The notes: generated by a model not told the origin, from the letters alone. 47,539 bases of DNA from Bacteroidia bacterium (GCA_026391655.1 JAPLDR010000063.1:1-47539), one strand, 5' to 3'. Positions 7,712 through 17,766 are shown, counted from the first letter of the stretch. Made by a program: numbers and translations.

Positions 7712-9283
7712 TTATTTCAGAGCATTTTCACAAACTACTTTAGTGAGCGTAACGGACCGGCCAGCTTCTTTCCCATTTACCAGCACTACCAAACCTTTTC
7801 CACGGCTATATCTTGAACCGTCTATATCCCAAAAAATCGTAATTATTTTTCCATGGTATAATACATTGTCGAGGCAAAACCAGTCCCATTTTCCTGCCGG
7901 AATCAGCGGATTCACTTCGATCTTTCCATCTTCGCGTGGACGTAAACCAACCAGCCCGGTAATGATTAAGTCATTGAAAGTGGAATGATTATAATAGCGG
8001 CTTCGCTCTTCATCGCCCTTAAGCCAATATCCGGTAACCTCATCCTGATATTCGCCCAAATACGGACGACCTCGTTTGTACTGCGACTCGACATATAGTT
8101 CCATCAATCGGAAATAAACAGAATCATTGACAACCGATATCTCTTCTTTATTGATCCAGTTTGCCATTCCCGTAAGAGTTTGTGAAGTAGCAAAAGGCCA
8201 GATAGCGCCGTCCCACTCACATTTGCAGCAACCGTGTGTGCGAAATAAAGGATGACTGCGTTCAGCTGTTGTCAGGCCAAAAGGCGCCAGAAAACCTTGA
8301 GTAGTTTTTACCTGTTCCCAGGCCGATCCGTGCATTTTCTCCGGCAAATTGAAGTACCAGGGAATAAACCCAATCTCCTCACGTACTTTGGCAAACGCCC
8401 CGTCCTCTTTGACGGTTTCAAAGAACTGGCTTTCAGGATTCCAAAGTTTGGTCTCAACCAGCTGTTTTAATGTATCAGATTTTAATTGAAACAATGCAGA
8501 AGCTTTGGAATCACCAGCTAACCGGGCAATCTGACTCAGTGCTATAGCATTTCCAAACATATAACTATTGATAGTCGGGCGGGCATTTTTTACCTTACGT
8601 CCTCCGCTGATCTGCTCTTCCATGCCATCGCGCACATCGTACTGCCAGTATAAACCATTGGCCAGGCGATTCTCTTTTTCCCAGTAGGAATACTCAGTTT
8701 TCAAATCAGGAAACAGATCGGCCAAATATGCGGCATTCCCATCGACCAAATACTTCTGAAACAAAGCATTCGGCGCCCAGCTGCTGAATTTATGCAACTT
8801 GGCCATTGATTTGCCTTCGTTCCCCCGGAACCAGATATGGGCATACTGATTGAGGTATTTCGTATCGTGCAACCAGCGGGCCTCCATGATGTGATGCCCC
8901 AATGCACAGCTGATCAGGTTGAATTTATCAGCATACGACCGCTGGATCAGAAACTCCGTAAATGCATAACCCGCCGGAGTTTCCTTAATGTGTTTACGTA
9001 AAGTCCACCAACGGTAATAAAACATTTCCTCAAAATTGTCCTGAGGGCATTCGAACAGCGGGATATTGACTTTCATCCAATTCCAGGCCTCCGAATTTGG
9101 GATAGCCTGTGCAATATTTTCATCTTCCATCCGGTTGAAATAATCGACATAATGCTTGTAGTCATCTGCCTTCAGGATAGTTTTTCTTAATTTCTTTCCA
9201 GGATCAGCAATGGAAGAACCAAACATTCCGCAAACCAATATTCCGGTGAGTAAAATTCGATATAACTTTTTGTCTTTAAACAT
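7712..9283 (-). CDS. (alpha/alpha)6-barrel glycoside hydrolase, MGH1/GH63-like
   Basis: A 523-residue protein with signal peptide (to about residue 26). The body looks like an (alpha/alpha)6 barrel of the trehalase/glucosidase/mannosylglycerate-hydrolase type: FYYRWWTLRKHI near the start, WDGAIWPFATSQTLTG near residue 370 (the W-D/R-G-x-x-W-P signature), and a late segment with EYQDEVTGYW and YNHSTFND. The last 90 residues form a beta-rich C-terminal domain. Relatives in PULs are poorly characterised; inverting exo-glycosidase activity on a pectin side-chain sugar is plausible from context only. It lies between the GH28 and the sialidase-fold gene with spacers of 163 and 128 bp, longer than elsewhere in the cluster, and the 7636-7711 spacer contains degenerate cagc/agcc repeats. 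Confidence 0.7.
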   Translation of the reverse strand: MFKDKKLYRILLTGILVCGMFGSSIADPGKKLRKTILKADDYKHYVDYFNRMEDENIAQAIPNSEAWNWMKVNIPLFECPQDNFEEMFYYRWWTLRKHIKETPAGYAFTEFLIQRSYADKFNLISCALGHHIMEARWLHDTKYLNQYAHIWFRGNEGKSMAKLHKFSSWAPNALFQKYLVDGNAAYLADLFPDLKTEYSYWEKENRLANGLYWQYDVRDGMEEQISGGRKVKNARPTINSYMFGNAIALSQIARLAGDSKASALFQLKSDTLKQLVETKLWNPESQFFETVKEDGAFAKVREEIGFIPWYFNLPEKMHGSAWEQVKTTQGFLAPFGLTTAERSHPLFRTHGCCKCEWDGAIWPFATSQTLTGMANWINKEEISVVNDSVYFRLMELYVESQYKRGRPYLGEYQDEVTGYWLKGDEERSRYYNHSTFNDLIITGLVGLRPREDGKIEVNPLIPAGKWDWFCLDNVLYHGKIITIFWDIDGSRYSRGKGLVVLVNGKEAGRSVTLTKVVCENALK

Positions 9284-9411
9284 GATTCATTTGATAATAA
9301 TTTGTTTTTTAGTTGCCAAATGGAATTAACTCCATTTCATTTCGTTGATCTTCGATTCGCATGAAGTTTATTATCATCTCGGTTGGTGATTCCCAATCAT
9401 GCTCATTTCAG

Positions 9412-11253
9412 CTAATTCCAGGTTTTTACTGAACTGATCCAATAGTTTGCCTCCTGAGCCTGCTTCCCATCCTGTTTGACATCGAAATCCTGATCGGTAG
9501 GGGTGTCCACATTGGGAAATCGGCGGATCTCGCCCGTACGGAAAACGATTTGCTGCAAACTGGCAACCGGAGCGAAAAACAGGCCATTCCCCACATTTTT
9601 ATCATCAACAAACACTTCAAAATAACGATTGGAAGTCTGTGCTTCAATGCGTACGTTATATTTCCGGTTTGCCTGATAATTCAACAAGTTTTTCGGACGA
9701 TAACCTGCTTTGGTTTTCAATTTTCCGTCAGCATCAAAAATCAGGCGCAAGGCTGCTGTATTTTTTTCATTCTGAAGCTCGACAAACAATGTTCCATGGT
9801 CATTTTGCCCCGGTTCAACAGTAAATTCAACCTTTATTTTTTCTGAAAGAGGAAACAATCGTGTTGCCATGGCAAAGTCGAATTCATCCTTATCCTGAAG
9901 AGATAAACATTTCTGTCCGAGGTGTTTTTCAACTCCAACCTTTGCCCAAACCGGACTGTAAATATTCCAGTTATCAAGCTCTTTTCCTTCCGGAAGCTCA
10001 TTAAATACATCCTGAACCTGGCTTTCAGCGATTGATTTTACCGGAACCGGAATTGATGAGATCCAAATATCTTCTTTATTCATGCTGTAGGTAACCCACA
10101 TTTTCCCATCGGCAGGTTTCCCGTCCCGTTCCTGAATGCCACGAACATACTGAGGTCCATACGATTTGTAACTACCGCCATAGCGCATCGTTGGAATTTC
10201 ACCATTTACCAGCAGCAAATTTTTATAATCCAGACCATCGTCACTAACTGAAATAGCCAAAGGCCATCGAAAATCAGAAGGGTTGTAAACAGTGGCGTAA
10301 TGCCCGTCGGAAGTACGCTGTCCCCAAATTTTAGCATTGCTGTTTACAAAACCAGGTGCACGCTGTGGCACAGACCATGTTTTACCTTCATTGTTACTGA
10401 TAGCGGTCAATGCATTTTTCCAAAGACCAACAACCGAACCGTCGGGCAGATGATAATAACTTAATGCTTTATAATTGTCATTCAACGAAATAAGCGGATC
10501 ATTGCGATCTGATTCCTCATTCCATTGCTGCGTTTGCAAGGGGTCGGCCAACAATTGATTACAGGCTTTCACAAAACCTTTGTCTTTACTTTTTGCGAAA
10601 AACGGATAATCGGTATTCTTTTCATTCCAACTGTGATTGTAAAGGATGAAATAAATCGGGCCAAAAGAACCGTCTTTGAAAATCTCCCGTGCCACACGTC
10701 CAATACCATTTCCATCGTTTGGTCCGTCTTTCGGATTCAGACAAATTCCATAGTATCCAAGTATCAGAAATCGCTGATCGTCAGTTGTATAAAAACCTAT
10801 ACGTTGATGCATTACAGCATACAAATCTTTAGCAACAGCCGTTTCGCCTTCCTGTGTTGTTCCGTCTGGTACTTTATATTTAGGAAAAACTACCATCGGC
10901 TTAACCCAACTATAACCATCTTTCGAAGTTACGAGCAAGGTTTGCCCCGGAGGGACATGCTCGCCCACCGAATCGCTTAAATATTCCAGATAAAAAACAT
11001 TGTTCCAGTAAGCCAGCATTGGCGCATGGTTGTAAGTCCAGCCAAAACCGTCAGCAAGCCCGGGAAATTCACGGTTGGCCCGCATCACCTGGACATTATG
11101 AACTCCCAAAGCCGGGCTCAGTTGTCCATGATGATAATCGGGATTATTCAGCGTTTTTCCGGAATAATGCACTTGATTCTGAGCAAGGGAGAACACTTGT
11201 CCAACTCCCAGCAAACAAATAAGACCTATTTTATAAATGGTAGAATACTTCAT
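9412..11253 (-). CDS. Sialidase-fold protein with C-terminal beta-sandwich, pectin PUL
   Basis: A 613-residue secreted protein (signal peptide to about residue 25, ending SLAQ). Residues about 40-430 look like a six-bladed propeller with degenerate Asp-box-like turns (TSKDGYSWV, SNNEGKTWS, SVSDDGLDY). Residues about 440-613 resemble a LamG/concanavalin-type beta-sandwich (KVEFTVEPGQNDHGTLFVELQ, then YNVRIEAQT). Conserved charged clusters such as NEESDRNDP and RTSDGHYATVYNPSDFRWP probably line the active site. I do not recognise a CAZy family with confidence; rhamnosidase, sialidase-like and uncharacterised PUL propellers are all possible. Its position among pectin enzymes suggests a glycosidase or lyase acting on a side chain. 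Confidence 0.7.
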   Translation of the reverse strand: MKYSTIYKIGLICLLGVGQVFSLAQNQVHYSGKTLNNPDYHHGQLSPALGVHNVQVMRANREFPGLADGFGWTYNHAPMLAYWNNVFYLEYLSDSVGEHVPPGQTLLVTSKDGYSWVKPMVVFPKYKVPDGTTQEGETAVAKDLYAVMHQRIGFYTTDDQRFLILGYYGICLNPKDGPNDGNGIGRVAREIFKDGSFGPIYFILYNHSWNEKNTDYPFFAKSKDKGFVKACNQLLADPLQTQQWNEESDRNDPLISLNDNYKALSYYHLPDGSVVGLWKNALTAISNNEGKTWSVPQRAPGFVNSNAKIWGQRTSDGHYATVYNPSDFRWPLAISVSDDGLDYKNLLLVNGEIPTMRYGGSYKSYGPQYVRGIQERDGKPADGKMWVTYSMNKEDIWISSIPVPVKSIAESQVQDVFNELPEGKELDNWNIYSPVWAKVGVEKHLGQKCLSLQDKDEFDFAMATRLFPLSEKIKVEFTVEPGQNDHGTLFVELQNEKNTAALRLIFDADGKLKTKAGYRPKNLLNYQANRKYNVRIEAQTSNRYFEVFVDDKNVGNGLFFAPVASLQQIVFRTGEIRRFPNVDTPTDQDFDVKQDGKQAQEANYWISSVKTWN

Positions 11254-11348
11254 TTAAGCTTATAGATTTTCTCAATTTTATATTGCTGTTCTAAACACGA
11301 GCAATCAGTAGCCAACAGCTAGCCGCAAGCTGCCAGTAGCATAAAGTT

Positions 11349-12266
11349 CTATTTTCTGTTTTTCAACGCCTCCACAATTTTCTCATTCACCTTAAAAATC
11401 GTTCCGTGTTTATGGCCAACCGGTAATGAAATCTGTGATGTAACATCTACAAAAGTTTTAAAATCAGATGTTTTGGCGGCTCCATATTTTTTATCACCAT
11501 ATGAATCGTAGTAAATCAGGTATTCAGATCCAACTTTGGCAACAGTGGGCCCTTCGGTTTTAAATCCCGTAAACGGTGCGGAAACATTCTGGTATGGACC
11601 AATGGCCGACTTCCCAAAAGCGACCTTAATATTCCTGAAAGATCGTGTATTGTCTTTCAAAACAAGTACATAATCATCTTTACCTCTTTTTACGATCATC
11701 GCATCAATCACACTAAAGCCGGGATCGAAAAAAAGTTTTGTTTCTGAAAAAGTAACAAAATCTTTCGTGGTCGTGTAATAAAGCCGGTGATTATTACGTT
11801 CTTCTTCCTCTCCTTTTTCAAATCTGAAAGGGACTGTTGAAGCCCAAACGATAATAAAATCTTGATTTTCATCATCATAGAAAAGTTCAGGCGCCCAAAC
11901 ATTTACAGTGGATGTATCATAAGCCATCACGGGAATAAAACGTTGTGCTGACCAATGTATAAAATCTTTGGTACTGGCATAACCGAAACCCAAATCTCCC
12001 TTCCACGAGGATGTCCAGACCAGGTGAAAGGTTCCGTCCGGACCCTGAGCGACTGAGGGATCACGCATCACCTTCTGTAGACCTATTTCAGGTTTCAGGT
12101 AAGGTCCGCCCAGATGGTTCCAATGATAACCATCCGAACTGTAAGCCAAATACAAGCCTTCGGTCGCAGGTTCGCGAAAAGTGGAGAACAGATACATTTC
12201 CTTCGGTTGGCTGCAAGCCAAAAGACCTATCAATAGAGTCGGGAATATGGATAGTTTTTTAAACAT
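11349..12266 (-). CDS. GH43-like five-bladed propeller lipoprotein
   Basis: A 305-residue lipoprotein (GLLACSQP, Cys18) with the layout of GH43/GH117-type five-bladed propellers. The first blade carries MRDPSVAQGPDGTFHLVWT, the second NVWAPELFYDDENQDF (the conserved WAPE region), and a later one KTEGPTVAKVGSEYL with the probable general-acid glutamate. GH43 members remove arabinofuranose, xylose or galactose from plant polymers, and arabinose and galactose are common on pectin side chains. The exact subfamily cannot be assigned by eye. The gene is preceded by a perfect palindrome in the spacer to the GH140-like gene. Confidence 0.75.
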   Translation of the reverse strand: MFKKLSIFPTLLIGLLACSQPKEMYLFSTFREPATEGLYLAYSSDGYHWNHLGGPYLKPEIGLQKVMRDPSVAQGPDGTFHLVWTSSWKGDLGFGYASTKDFIHWSAQRFIPVMAYDTSTVNVWAPELFYDDENQDFIIVWASTVPFRFEKGEEEERNNHRLYYTTTKDFVTFSETKLFFDPGFSVIDAMIVKRGKDDYVLVLKDNTRSFRNIKVAFGKSAIGPYQNVSAPFTGFKTEGPTVAKVGSEYLIYYDSYGDKKYGAAKTSDFKTFVDVTSQISLPVGHKHGTIFKVNEKIVEALKNRK

Positions 12267-12282
12267 CGTTTCTATTTCTTTG

Positions 12283-12315
12283 AGACCTTCAAGGTTTTCA
12301 AAACCTTGAAGGTCT
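12283..12315. repeat. 33-bp perfect palindrome between the GH140-like and GH43-like genes
   Basis: AGACCTTCAAGGTTTT (12283-12298) and its exact reverse complement (12300-12315) flank one central C. It fills most of the 62-bp spacer. It lacks a following T tract on the minus strand, so it looks more like an interspersed palindromic repeat, or an mRNA-stabilising hairpin in the operon transcript, than a terminator. Confidence 0.8.
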
Positions 12316-12328
12316 GTTGCCTATTTTT

Positions 12329-13732
12329 CTATTTCACAGAATCAAGTACCAATACCCAATCATTTCCGTTGTCCGGTTCACCCGGAGGATCAAATTCGTG
12401 CGTTCCCGTATTGGTAAATTCACCAATTTTGGTGATTTCGCCATTTGCGGGTTTGAACCAGGAAGCTTTCACCTTTTTGCCTTTGATTTTTCCCATCTGA
12501 ATTGGAATGATTTTTCCGGTATAAGTATAAACCATGGCATAGTCGTTCCCTCTGGTGGCCGCCAAATGTTCATATTTTTGACCATTTTCACCGGCAATCA
12601 GCGACTGGTCAGGAACTCTTTCAAGGAACGGATGCGAAAGCATCAGCTTTTTCAGGTATTGCATCTGACAGGCACCAGGATTGTTAATCGCTTTGTACCA
12701 GTATTCTTTTGCTCCATAAGCTGAACCTTTATCAGTTGGCATGTGAAATTGCATTACAGCACTGTTCCCGTAAGTAAAGCCAAAAGCACCTGCAAATACA
12801 GACCAATACGCATAACGACGTACATCCTCAGCTTTCCAGAATGGTTGTAAGGTGTCGTGGAGCCCTTGCGGAATACCTTCATATGAAGGTTCACCGTCAA
12901 TCGTCGGTTTAGCCGGAGTTTTGGCGTAATCCAATTCTACATATTTCCAGTTGTCCTCACCAAACGCCCATTGGCTATCGTCCTGATCGTAACGGCGGTG
13001 ACCAGATTGAAACATATTGAAGTCCAGCCAATCTTCATTGTGAAACCAAATAGATGAAGCTTTTCTTCCAAAAGGGTGAAAGGTTATCAAGTGATTGGTG
13101 TCGGTTGCCTTGATGGTGGAACCAATGGTTTTCCAAATTTGGATAGAATCGCTTCCCATGACATCACCACCATTCAACCATATAATATTCGAACGGTCTT
13201 TGTAACGATTGGCGATCCATGCTGCATACACCGCTGCATCGGTTTTTTTAACATGGCTACTTTTAACATTTCCTCCCCAAATAGGGACCAAACCGACATA
13301 AAGTCCTTTTTCTGCAGCCTTATCAATTACAAAATCCATATGATCCCAATAATCGTACTGCGTAGTATCTTTAAAAGAATTTCCTGCTGTAACCAGTGGA
13401 TCTGCCACGTTTTGATTAATCAAAGCTGAATCACCATAAAAATTTTTGGCTCCCAGTGAATGAAGCATCATAATCTGAATAACATTAAAACCTTTATCAG
13501 CCCGGTCTGTCAAATATTTTTCGGCATCTTCGCGATTTAATTTTGTGAAAAGCAACCATCCTGTATCGCCCAGCCAGAAAAATGGATTTCCTTTTTCGTC
13601 AACCAGATAACGATGATTTTCAGACACTTTTAATGCAGGAAGTCCTTTCTTTCCGGGAAGAACTTTTGTAGTACAAGCACCAAGGGCAAAAACCAGCGCC
13701 AATAGAATAGCAGGCAGTCGAAATTTTCTCAT
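12329..13732 (-). CDS. GH140-like apiosidase (DUF4038 + C-terminal collagen-binding-like domain)
   Basis: A 467-residue lipoprotein (FALGAC, Cys20). Residues about 35-385 form a TIM barrel of the DUF4038 family, which includes GH140 endo-apiosidases such as BT1012 of Bacteroides thetaiotaomicron. The two expected catalytic acids are visible: Asp190 in WLNGGDVMG and Glu281 in DGEPSYEG. The C-terminal 80 residues match the small beta-domain that normally follows, with SWFKPANGEI and a late FDPPGEPDNGNDWVLVL. GH140 cuts apiose from the galacturonan backbone of rhamnogalacturonan-II side chains; the DUF4038 group is broad, so that specificity is likely but not proven. It is the clearest pointer to rhamnogalacturonan-II in this locus. 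Confidence 0.82.
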   Translation of the reverse strand: MRKFRLPAILLALVFALGACTTKVLPGKKGLPALKVSENHRYLVDEKGNPFFWLGDTGWLLFTKLNREDAEKYLTDRADKGFNVIQIMMLHSLGAKNFYGDSALINQNVADPLVTAGNSFKDTTQYDYWDHMDFVIDKAAEKGLYVGLVPIWGGNVKSSHVKKTDAAVYAAWIANRYKDRSNIIWLNGGDVMGSDSIQIWKTIGSTIKATDTNHLITFHPFGRKASSIWFHNEDWLDFNMFQSGHRRYDQDDSQWAFGEDNWKYVELDYAKTPAKPTIDGEPSYEGIPQGLHDTLQPFWKAEDVRRYAYWSVFAGAFGFTYGNSAVMQFHMPTDKGSAYGAKEYWYKAINNPGACQMQYLKKLMLSHPFLERVPDQSLIAGENGQKYEHLAATRGNDYAMVYTYTGKIIPIQMGKIKGKKVKASWFKPANGEITKIGEFTNTGTHEFDPPGEPDNGNDWVLVLDSVK

Positions 13733-13772
13733 TTAATCGATTTAATTCGTTTTAATTCAGTTTCAAAGATAT

Positions 13773-16700
13773 TCAGTTTTTTACTACCCAAATCACCTTA
13801 TCGCCCGTCCTGTCAATTTCTACCGAAACCAATTCCTCTCCGGTAATCGTTTGTTGTTTGCCAATTATTGAACCATCAACAGGGTTGATCTCCACCAAAT
13901 GAAATTTTCCTTTTGCTGTTCTCAGATCAAGTTCAGGCTGGGTTCCTTTCCGGTAATAAATGATGCACTCTCCCTGATTGTTTTGAAGTTTATATTGTCC
14001 GCTGTGAGATACTTCTGCCACCGACATACCTGAAGCACTTTCCAAAAATCCGGGAGTCTGAATCTGTGGTAAAACAGGCAGCGAACCTCCCGCCATAAAA
14101 ACTGCCCATCCAAATGAATCGTAATTATCTGCAGAATAGGTAACCGCCTTGTTGGGGTATTTTGTATGATATTCATTCACTGCGCGATATACCTGCTCAA
14201 ATGACGTTCTCCCAGGTTTAACAAGACGGGCATGCTGGCGTGGTGCCAGATTTTGTCCTCCCAGAGGTGCATAAGCGCTACCATCTTCGCGGTAAAACCA
14301 ATAACGGATATCAATCAAATCGACTGTTGATGCCAGTTTTTGATCGGCTAAAACCGAATCCTGTACATCTTTGGTTACAGCTAAACCGATGGTTTCTTTT
14401 TTGCCCGTCTCAATTTCCCATTTTTGGATGGTTTCGAGCCAGAAGCGTACAAAATGAAATGGACCCGTAAATTCTTCGCCAATATATTGAATCACGCCAT
14501 TGTTTTCGCTGAAATTATCCAGACATTTCCGGATAAACGCCTCGTGTAATGGCCTGCGCACCAGGTGATTCTCATTGTAAAACTGTTCGCCCATAAAAAT
14601 GCGTTTGTCGCCCGCATAAGGTGTTGGTTCCGGAAAGCCTGTATTGTTGATATTATTAACCGGACGCCATGGAAAATCAGCCCAGTGAGCGCCTGCTTCG
14701 ATAATATTGTGCTGAAAATAATTCTGATTAACCAAAACCAGTCCCTTCTGATCGGCCAGGTCAGCAAATTGCTTCAATCGTGACCAGTACCAGGTGTTGT
14801 ATTTGGTTAAATCATATTTGCTAAGACCGTCCCATGCTGTTTCTTTGCCGCTGCGGGCAAACGGAAGTTCGTAAAACGGAGGCCAAACCTCGCCGTCCAT
14901 CCGTCGGATACGTTCATGGTCGTCGCGGCGACGGTCATACCACAATCCATAATTTTGTTCGAGCGAAACGACCCGCTCTTTTTGCATCCAATCGGTTAAT
15001 TCGACTAAATCATCCGTAGCGTTTTTCCCGACACGACCAGGAACAAAGCGGGTTACAGCAGGAATAGGATTTGTATTCCACCATGGAACTGAAAGTTTTT
15101 TTCCTGTTAGTACCAGATTTCCACGTACCAACCATCCATTTTGAATGTGCATTGCCGGAGCTTTTCCCGGAGTTGTCTGTTTCTGAACACCAATCTGATC
15201 GATGGTTTTAATTCCTTCAGACTGTATAGAAATTGGATTTTGTCTGGCAGCAAGATCAATCCACTCAGTCAATTGCATTCTTGGTTCAACCGATTTTGCT
15301 GTGAGCATGGCAGCCGTTTCGACTGAAGGACTGCTCGAAGCCTCGGTTTCCATGGGGAACAAACGGGCTTGTACATCCGTCTTTTTGCCCTAACGATCGG
15401 TTAGCTGGGCATAAAACAAACTACGCGGTCGAATCTGGTTATTCGAATCGTTCCAATATCCATCTCCTGCAAACTGTGCCCATGTACCAAATGCCCAGTT
15501 ATTTGCTGTTGGCGGACGGAAACAATCAACGCGCGCGGCAGTACATTGCCAGAAAACACTGTTGGCCGCACTCCATCCGGCACCTTGCCCGTCTTGCCCG
15601 CGATTCAGATACGAAAGGGCTTGTCCATCAACATTTACTATATCAAATAAAACGCCGGAAGCCCAGCTGTCAATTGTTCCGCTGAAACTAAAGGGAAGCT
15701 TCGATTCACATTGTACAAAAGCATTTGGACCGGCAGCACAAGAACCAACTGCAAAATCGTGGTATCCGTATTCGGCAAAACAGCGCTGAAAAAGCGTTTG
15801 CTGACCGGATGTAAAAAAGGTATACCGGCGCTGACCACCAATTTCAGAAACTGGTGCCAGCGATTTACAATCCTCAACCGTCACCTGTTTGGCTGTTTCA
15901 TAAACTGCTACTGCAGAACCTGCAAAATGTTCAAAAGTAACCTGCCTCACCCAGGCATCCAGCGTATTTTCAATGGTAATGGCCATCCAGCAATGATCTT
16001 CGTCTTTTGGATTATTGCTGTCGTAAGCCGAACGAAGCAGCATATTTTCAATACCGATTTGATTAATTCGTCCAGGCCATATAACGGAGGTAATTAACCC
16101 GCCACCAAACACCGAATCCAAAGCGGTCGTCAATGGCGCATCGAGGATAATTTGATCATTATCAACAGACAAAACTTTTCGGTCCCAAAAAATATCCTGC
16201 TGACCAGGTTTCCATCCCAAGGATGTAATTCCGCCGCCAAAATGGCCACAACCAAGCGTATCAATCCATTCCGCGGTACTTGGCCGACGAATCTGAACCT
16301 GATCACCAACCTTAAATTCAACAGGTTTTGCCACTTTAATCCGGAAGGTATTTACCGGAACATATGCATCTGATATTTTTACTTCTGAAGAAAAGGTTTT
16401 GTCATTTTTCCCTGAAACGAAAATCAGAGTTCGGCGATCTTTTCCGGCAGCAATCAAAACTGTTTCTGTTCCGCACCCGCGAAGAACAATACCCGAAGCG
16501 TTTATTTTTAAACTTCCTTCAACAGAATGAATCCCTTTTCCCAGTAAAACAGTTCCCCGGAAACCTTCTTTGTCAGGCTGAAGTAACGCCACATAATCGA
16601 GGGCCGACTGAATCCGAAGGGTTGCATCACCTTTTTGCGAGGGCACAATTATCTTTACCGGCACATTCGGTATAGTTTGTTCACTGGTTTTGTAACCGCA

Positions 16701-16952
16701 ATACGAAAAGTCGGGAACACGGTTGCCACGAGAATCAGTGGTATAAGCCATCCGACCATCAGCACCTACTATGACAGGTGGAACTAACTTAACTTTCGGG
16801 GCTAAACCCATCGATGAATAACCGCGGGCTCCAGTTAAAAGAATGAATAATACAGTCAGAGAGAGCTTTGTCCTATTTATGCCTCTGAAATATATCAGCG
16901 ATTTAATTGTCATTGTTGTATCGTTAACCGATTTATCAGGCGAATTAGCCAT
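13773..16952 (-). pseudogene. Large beta-helix PUL protein interrupted by an in-frame TAG
   Basis: One 1060-codon frame runs from ATG 16952 to the stop at 13773 with a single internal stop, TAG at 15390-15392. It would otherwise appear as two proteins (520 and 529 residues). The codons between the TAG and the next ATG (15362) are open and read naturally across the break. The N-terminal half has a signal peptide (better with a start at 16913) and a right-handed beta-helix (WVRQVTFEHFAGSAVAV, VTVEDCKSLAPVSEIGG), like DUF4955-type lyase-fold proteins. The second half contains a TIM-barrel-like region (YNTWYWSRLKQFADLAD, GVIQYIGEEFTGPFHF) and a small C-terminal beta-domain; it may match DUF6298. 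Neither name was verified. The second half has no signal peptide, so alone it would not be exported. Probable nonsense mutation or sequencing error. Confidence 0.75.
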
Positions 16953-17031
16953 GAAACTTTAAAATTATTGTATTTCAAGCAATAAAGCAACACATACAAC
17001 AAAAAAACAGAACACAGGGAGTAGCCGGGTC

Positions 17032-17691
17032 TTATTTTGTAGCCGCTTTGATCCGCTTTTGCCATTCTTCACCTTCTTTCTTCATATCATATCCCGCTTT
17101 CGAGAGGTAATTGTTGATGCGGCCCTTATATTTACCGAACCATTGATGCTTTTCATCCGAAGATCCGGCATCCATGGAATGCTCCCTGGCTTCGATCAGC
17201 CAGACTTTGATCTGAAGTTTTTGCTCATCGGTCAGGCCCAACACCATTTCACAATAACCTTTGTATGTAATGGGTAATACTCCGTATGTCATTGCGTCTT
17301 TTACCTGTTCAAGTTGTTCGGTATTAAGGTACAGCATCAGTTTTGAGATATAATCGAAGTGCAGAATATACAAACGGGCATTGACTTCGTTTTCGGCATA
17401 CCTGATTTGTTCTTCTGCCAAAGTTTTGTTCTTATCTTTCAGTTCTTTTGCTGCCTTCAGTTTATTGTCCCGTTCGGTATAAATTTCGTTTAAGTTGCGG
17501 TACTGCTGTATGATAATGTCACGCACTTTTATTGCTTTCACCGAATCGGCAATTGCCAGCGGAGCAACAATTTTATCTGCACGCAGGGTAATTGTTTTTG
17601 TATAAGCGGCATCCTTATCCTCTATAGTTTGTCCGGACACTTGAAATGCAAGAACAAAAAAAAGGACGATCAAAAAATTACGAAGTTTCAT
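17032..17691 (-). CDS. Secreted DUF3826 protein
   Basis: The preferred start at 17691 gives 219 residues beginning with a signal peptide (MKLRNFLIVLFFVLAFQVSG); the longer frame from 17727 would start only four bases from a terminator T tract. The mature protein is highly helical and charged. It carries the features shared with the C-terminus of the esterase fusion at 4232: LNTEQLEQVKDAMTYG, ITYKGYCEMV and VWLIEAREHSMDAGS. DUF3826 is a Bacteroidota family seen in pectin PULs; its biochemical function is unknown to me. Finding it free and fused in one locus suggests that it binds a partner or a pectin fragment in the periplasm. Confidence 0.8.
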   Translation of the reverse strand: MKLRNFLIVLFFVLAFQVSGQTIEDKDAAYTKTITLRADKIVAPLAIADSVKAIKVRDIIIQQYRNLNEIYTERDNKLKAAKELKDKNKTLAEEQIRYAENEVNARLYILHFDYISKLMLYLNTEQLEQVKDAMTYGVLPITYKGYCEMVLGLTDEQKLQIKVWLIEAREHSMDAGSSDEKHQWFGKYKGRINNYLSKAGYDMKKEGEEWQKRIKAATK

Positions 17692-17730
17692 TTTTTTGTC
17701 AATTGTTGTTAATAATTTCGTTCTCAATAG

Positions 17731-17766
17731 AAAAATTGCCGGAAGCTAATAACTGGCTTCCGGCAA
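17731..17766 (-). terminator. Terminator or attenuator between pectate lyase and DUF3826 gene
   Basis: TTGCCGGAAGC (17736-17746) pairs perfectly with GCTTCCGGCAA (17756-17766) around a nine-base loop. On the minus strand a T run follows. It sits 60 bp after the pectate lyase stop and just ahead of the DUF3826 gene, inside the PUL. It should lower transcription of the downstream enzymes relative to susC, susD and the lyase. Confidence 0.8.

Noticed and set aside
13773-15362. Second half of the split beta-helix protein as an independent gene
   Set aside because: It is in the same frame as the upstream half with only one TAG between and has no export signal or start context of its own.
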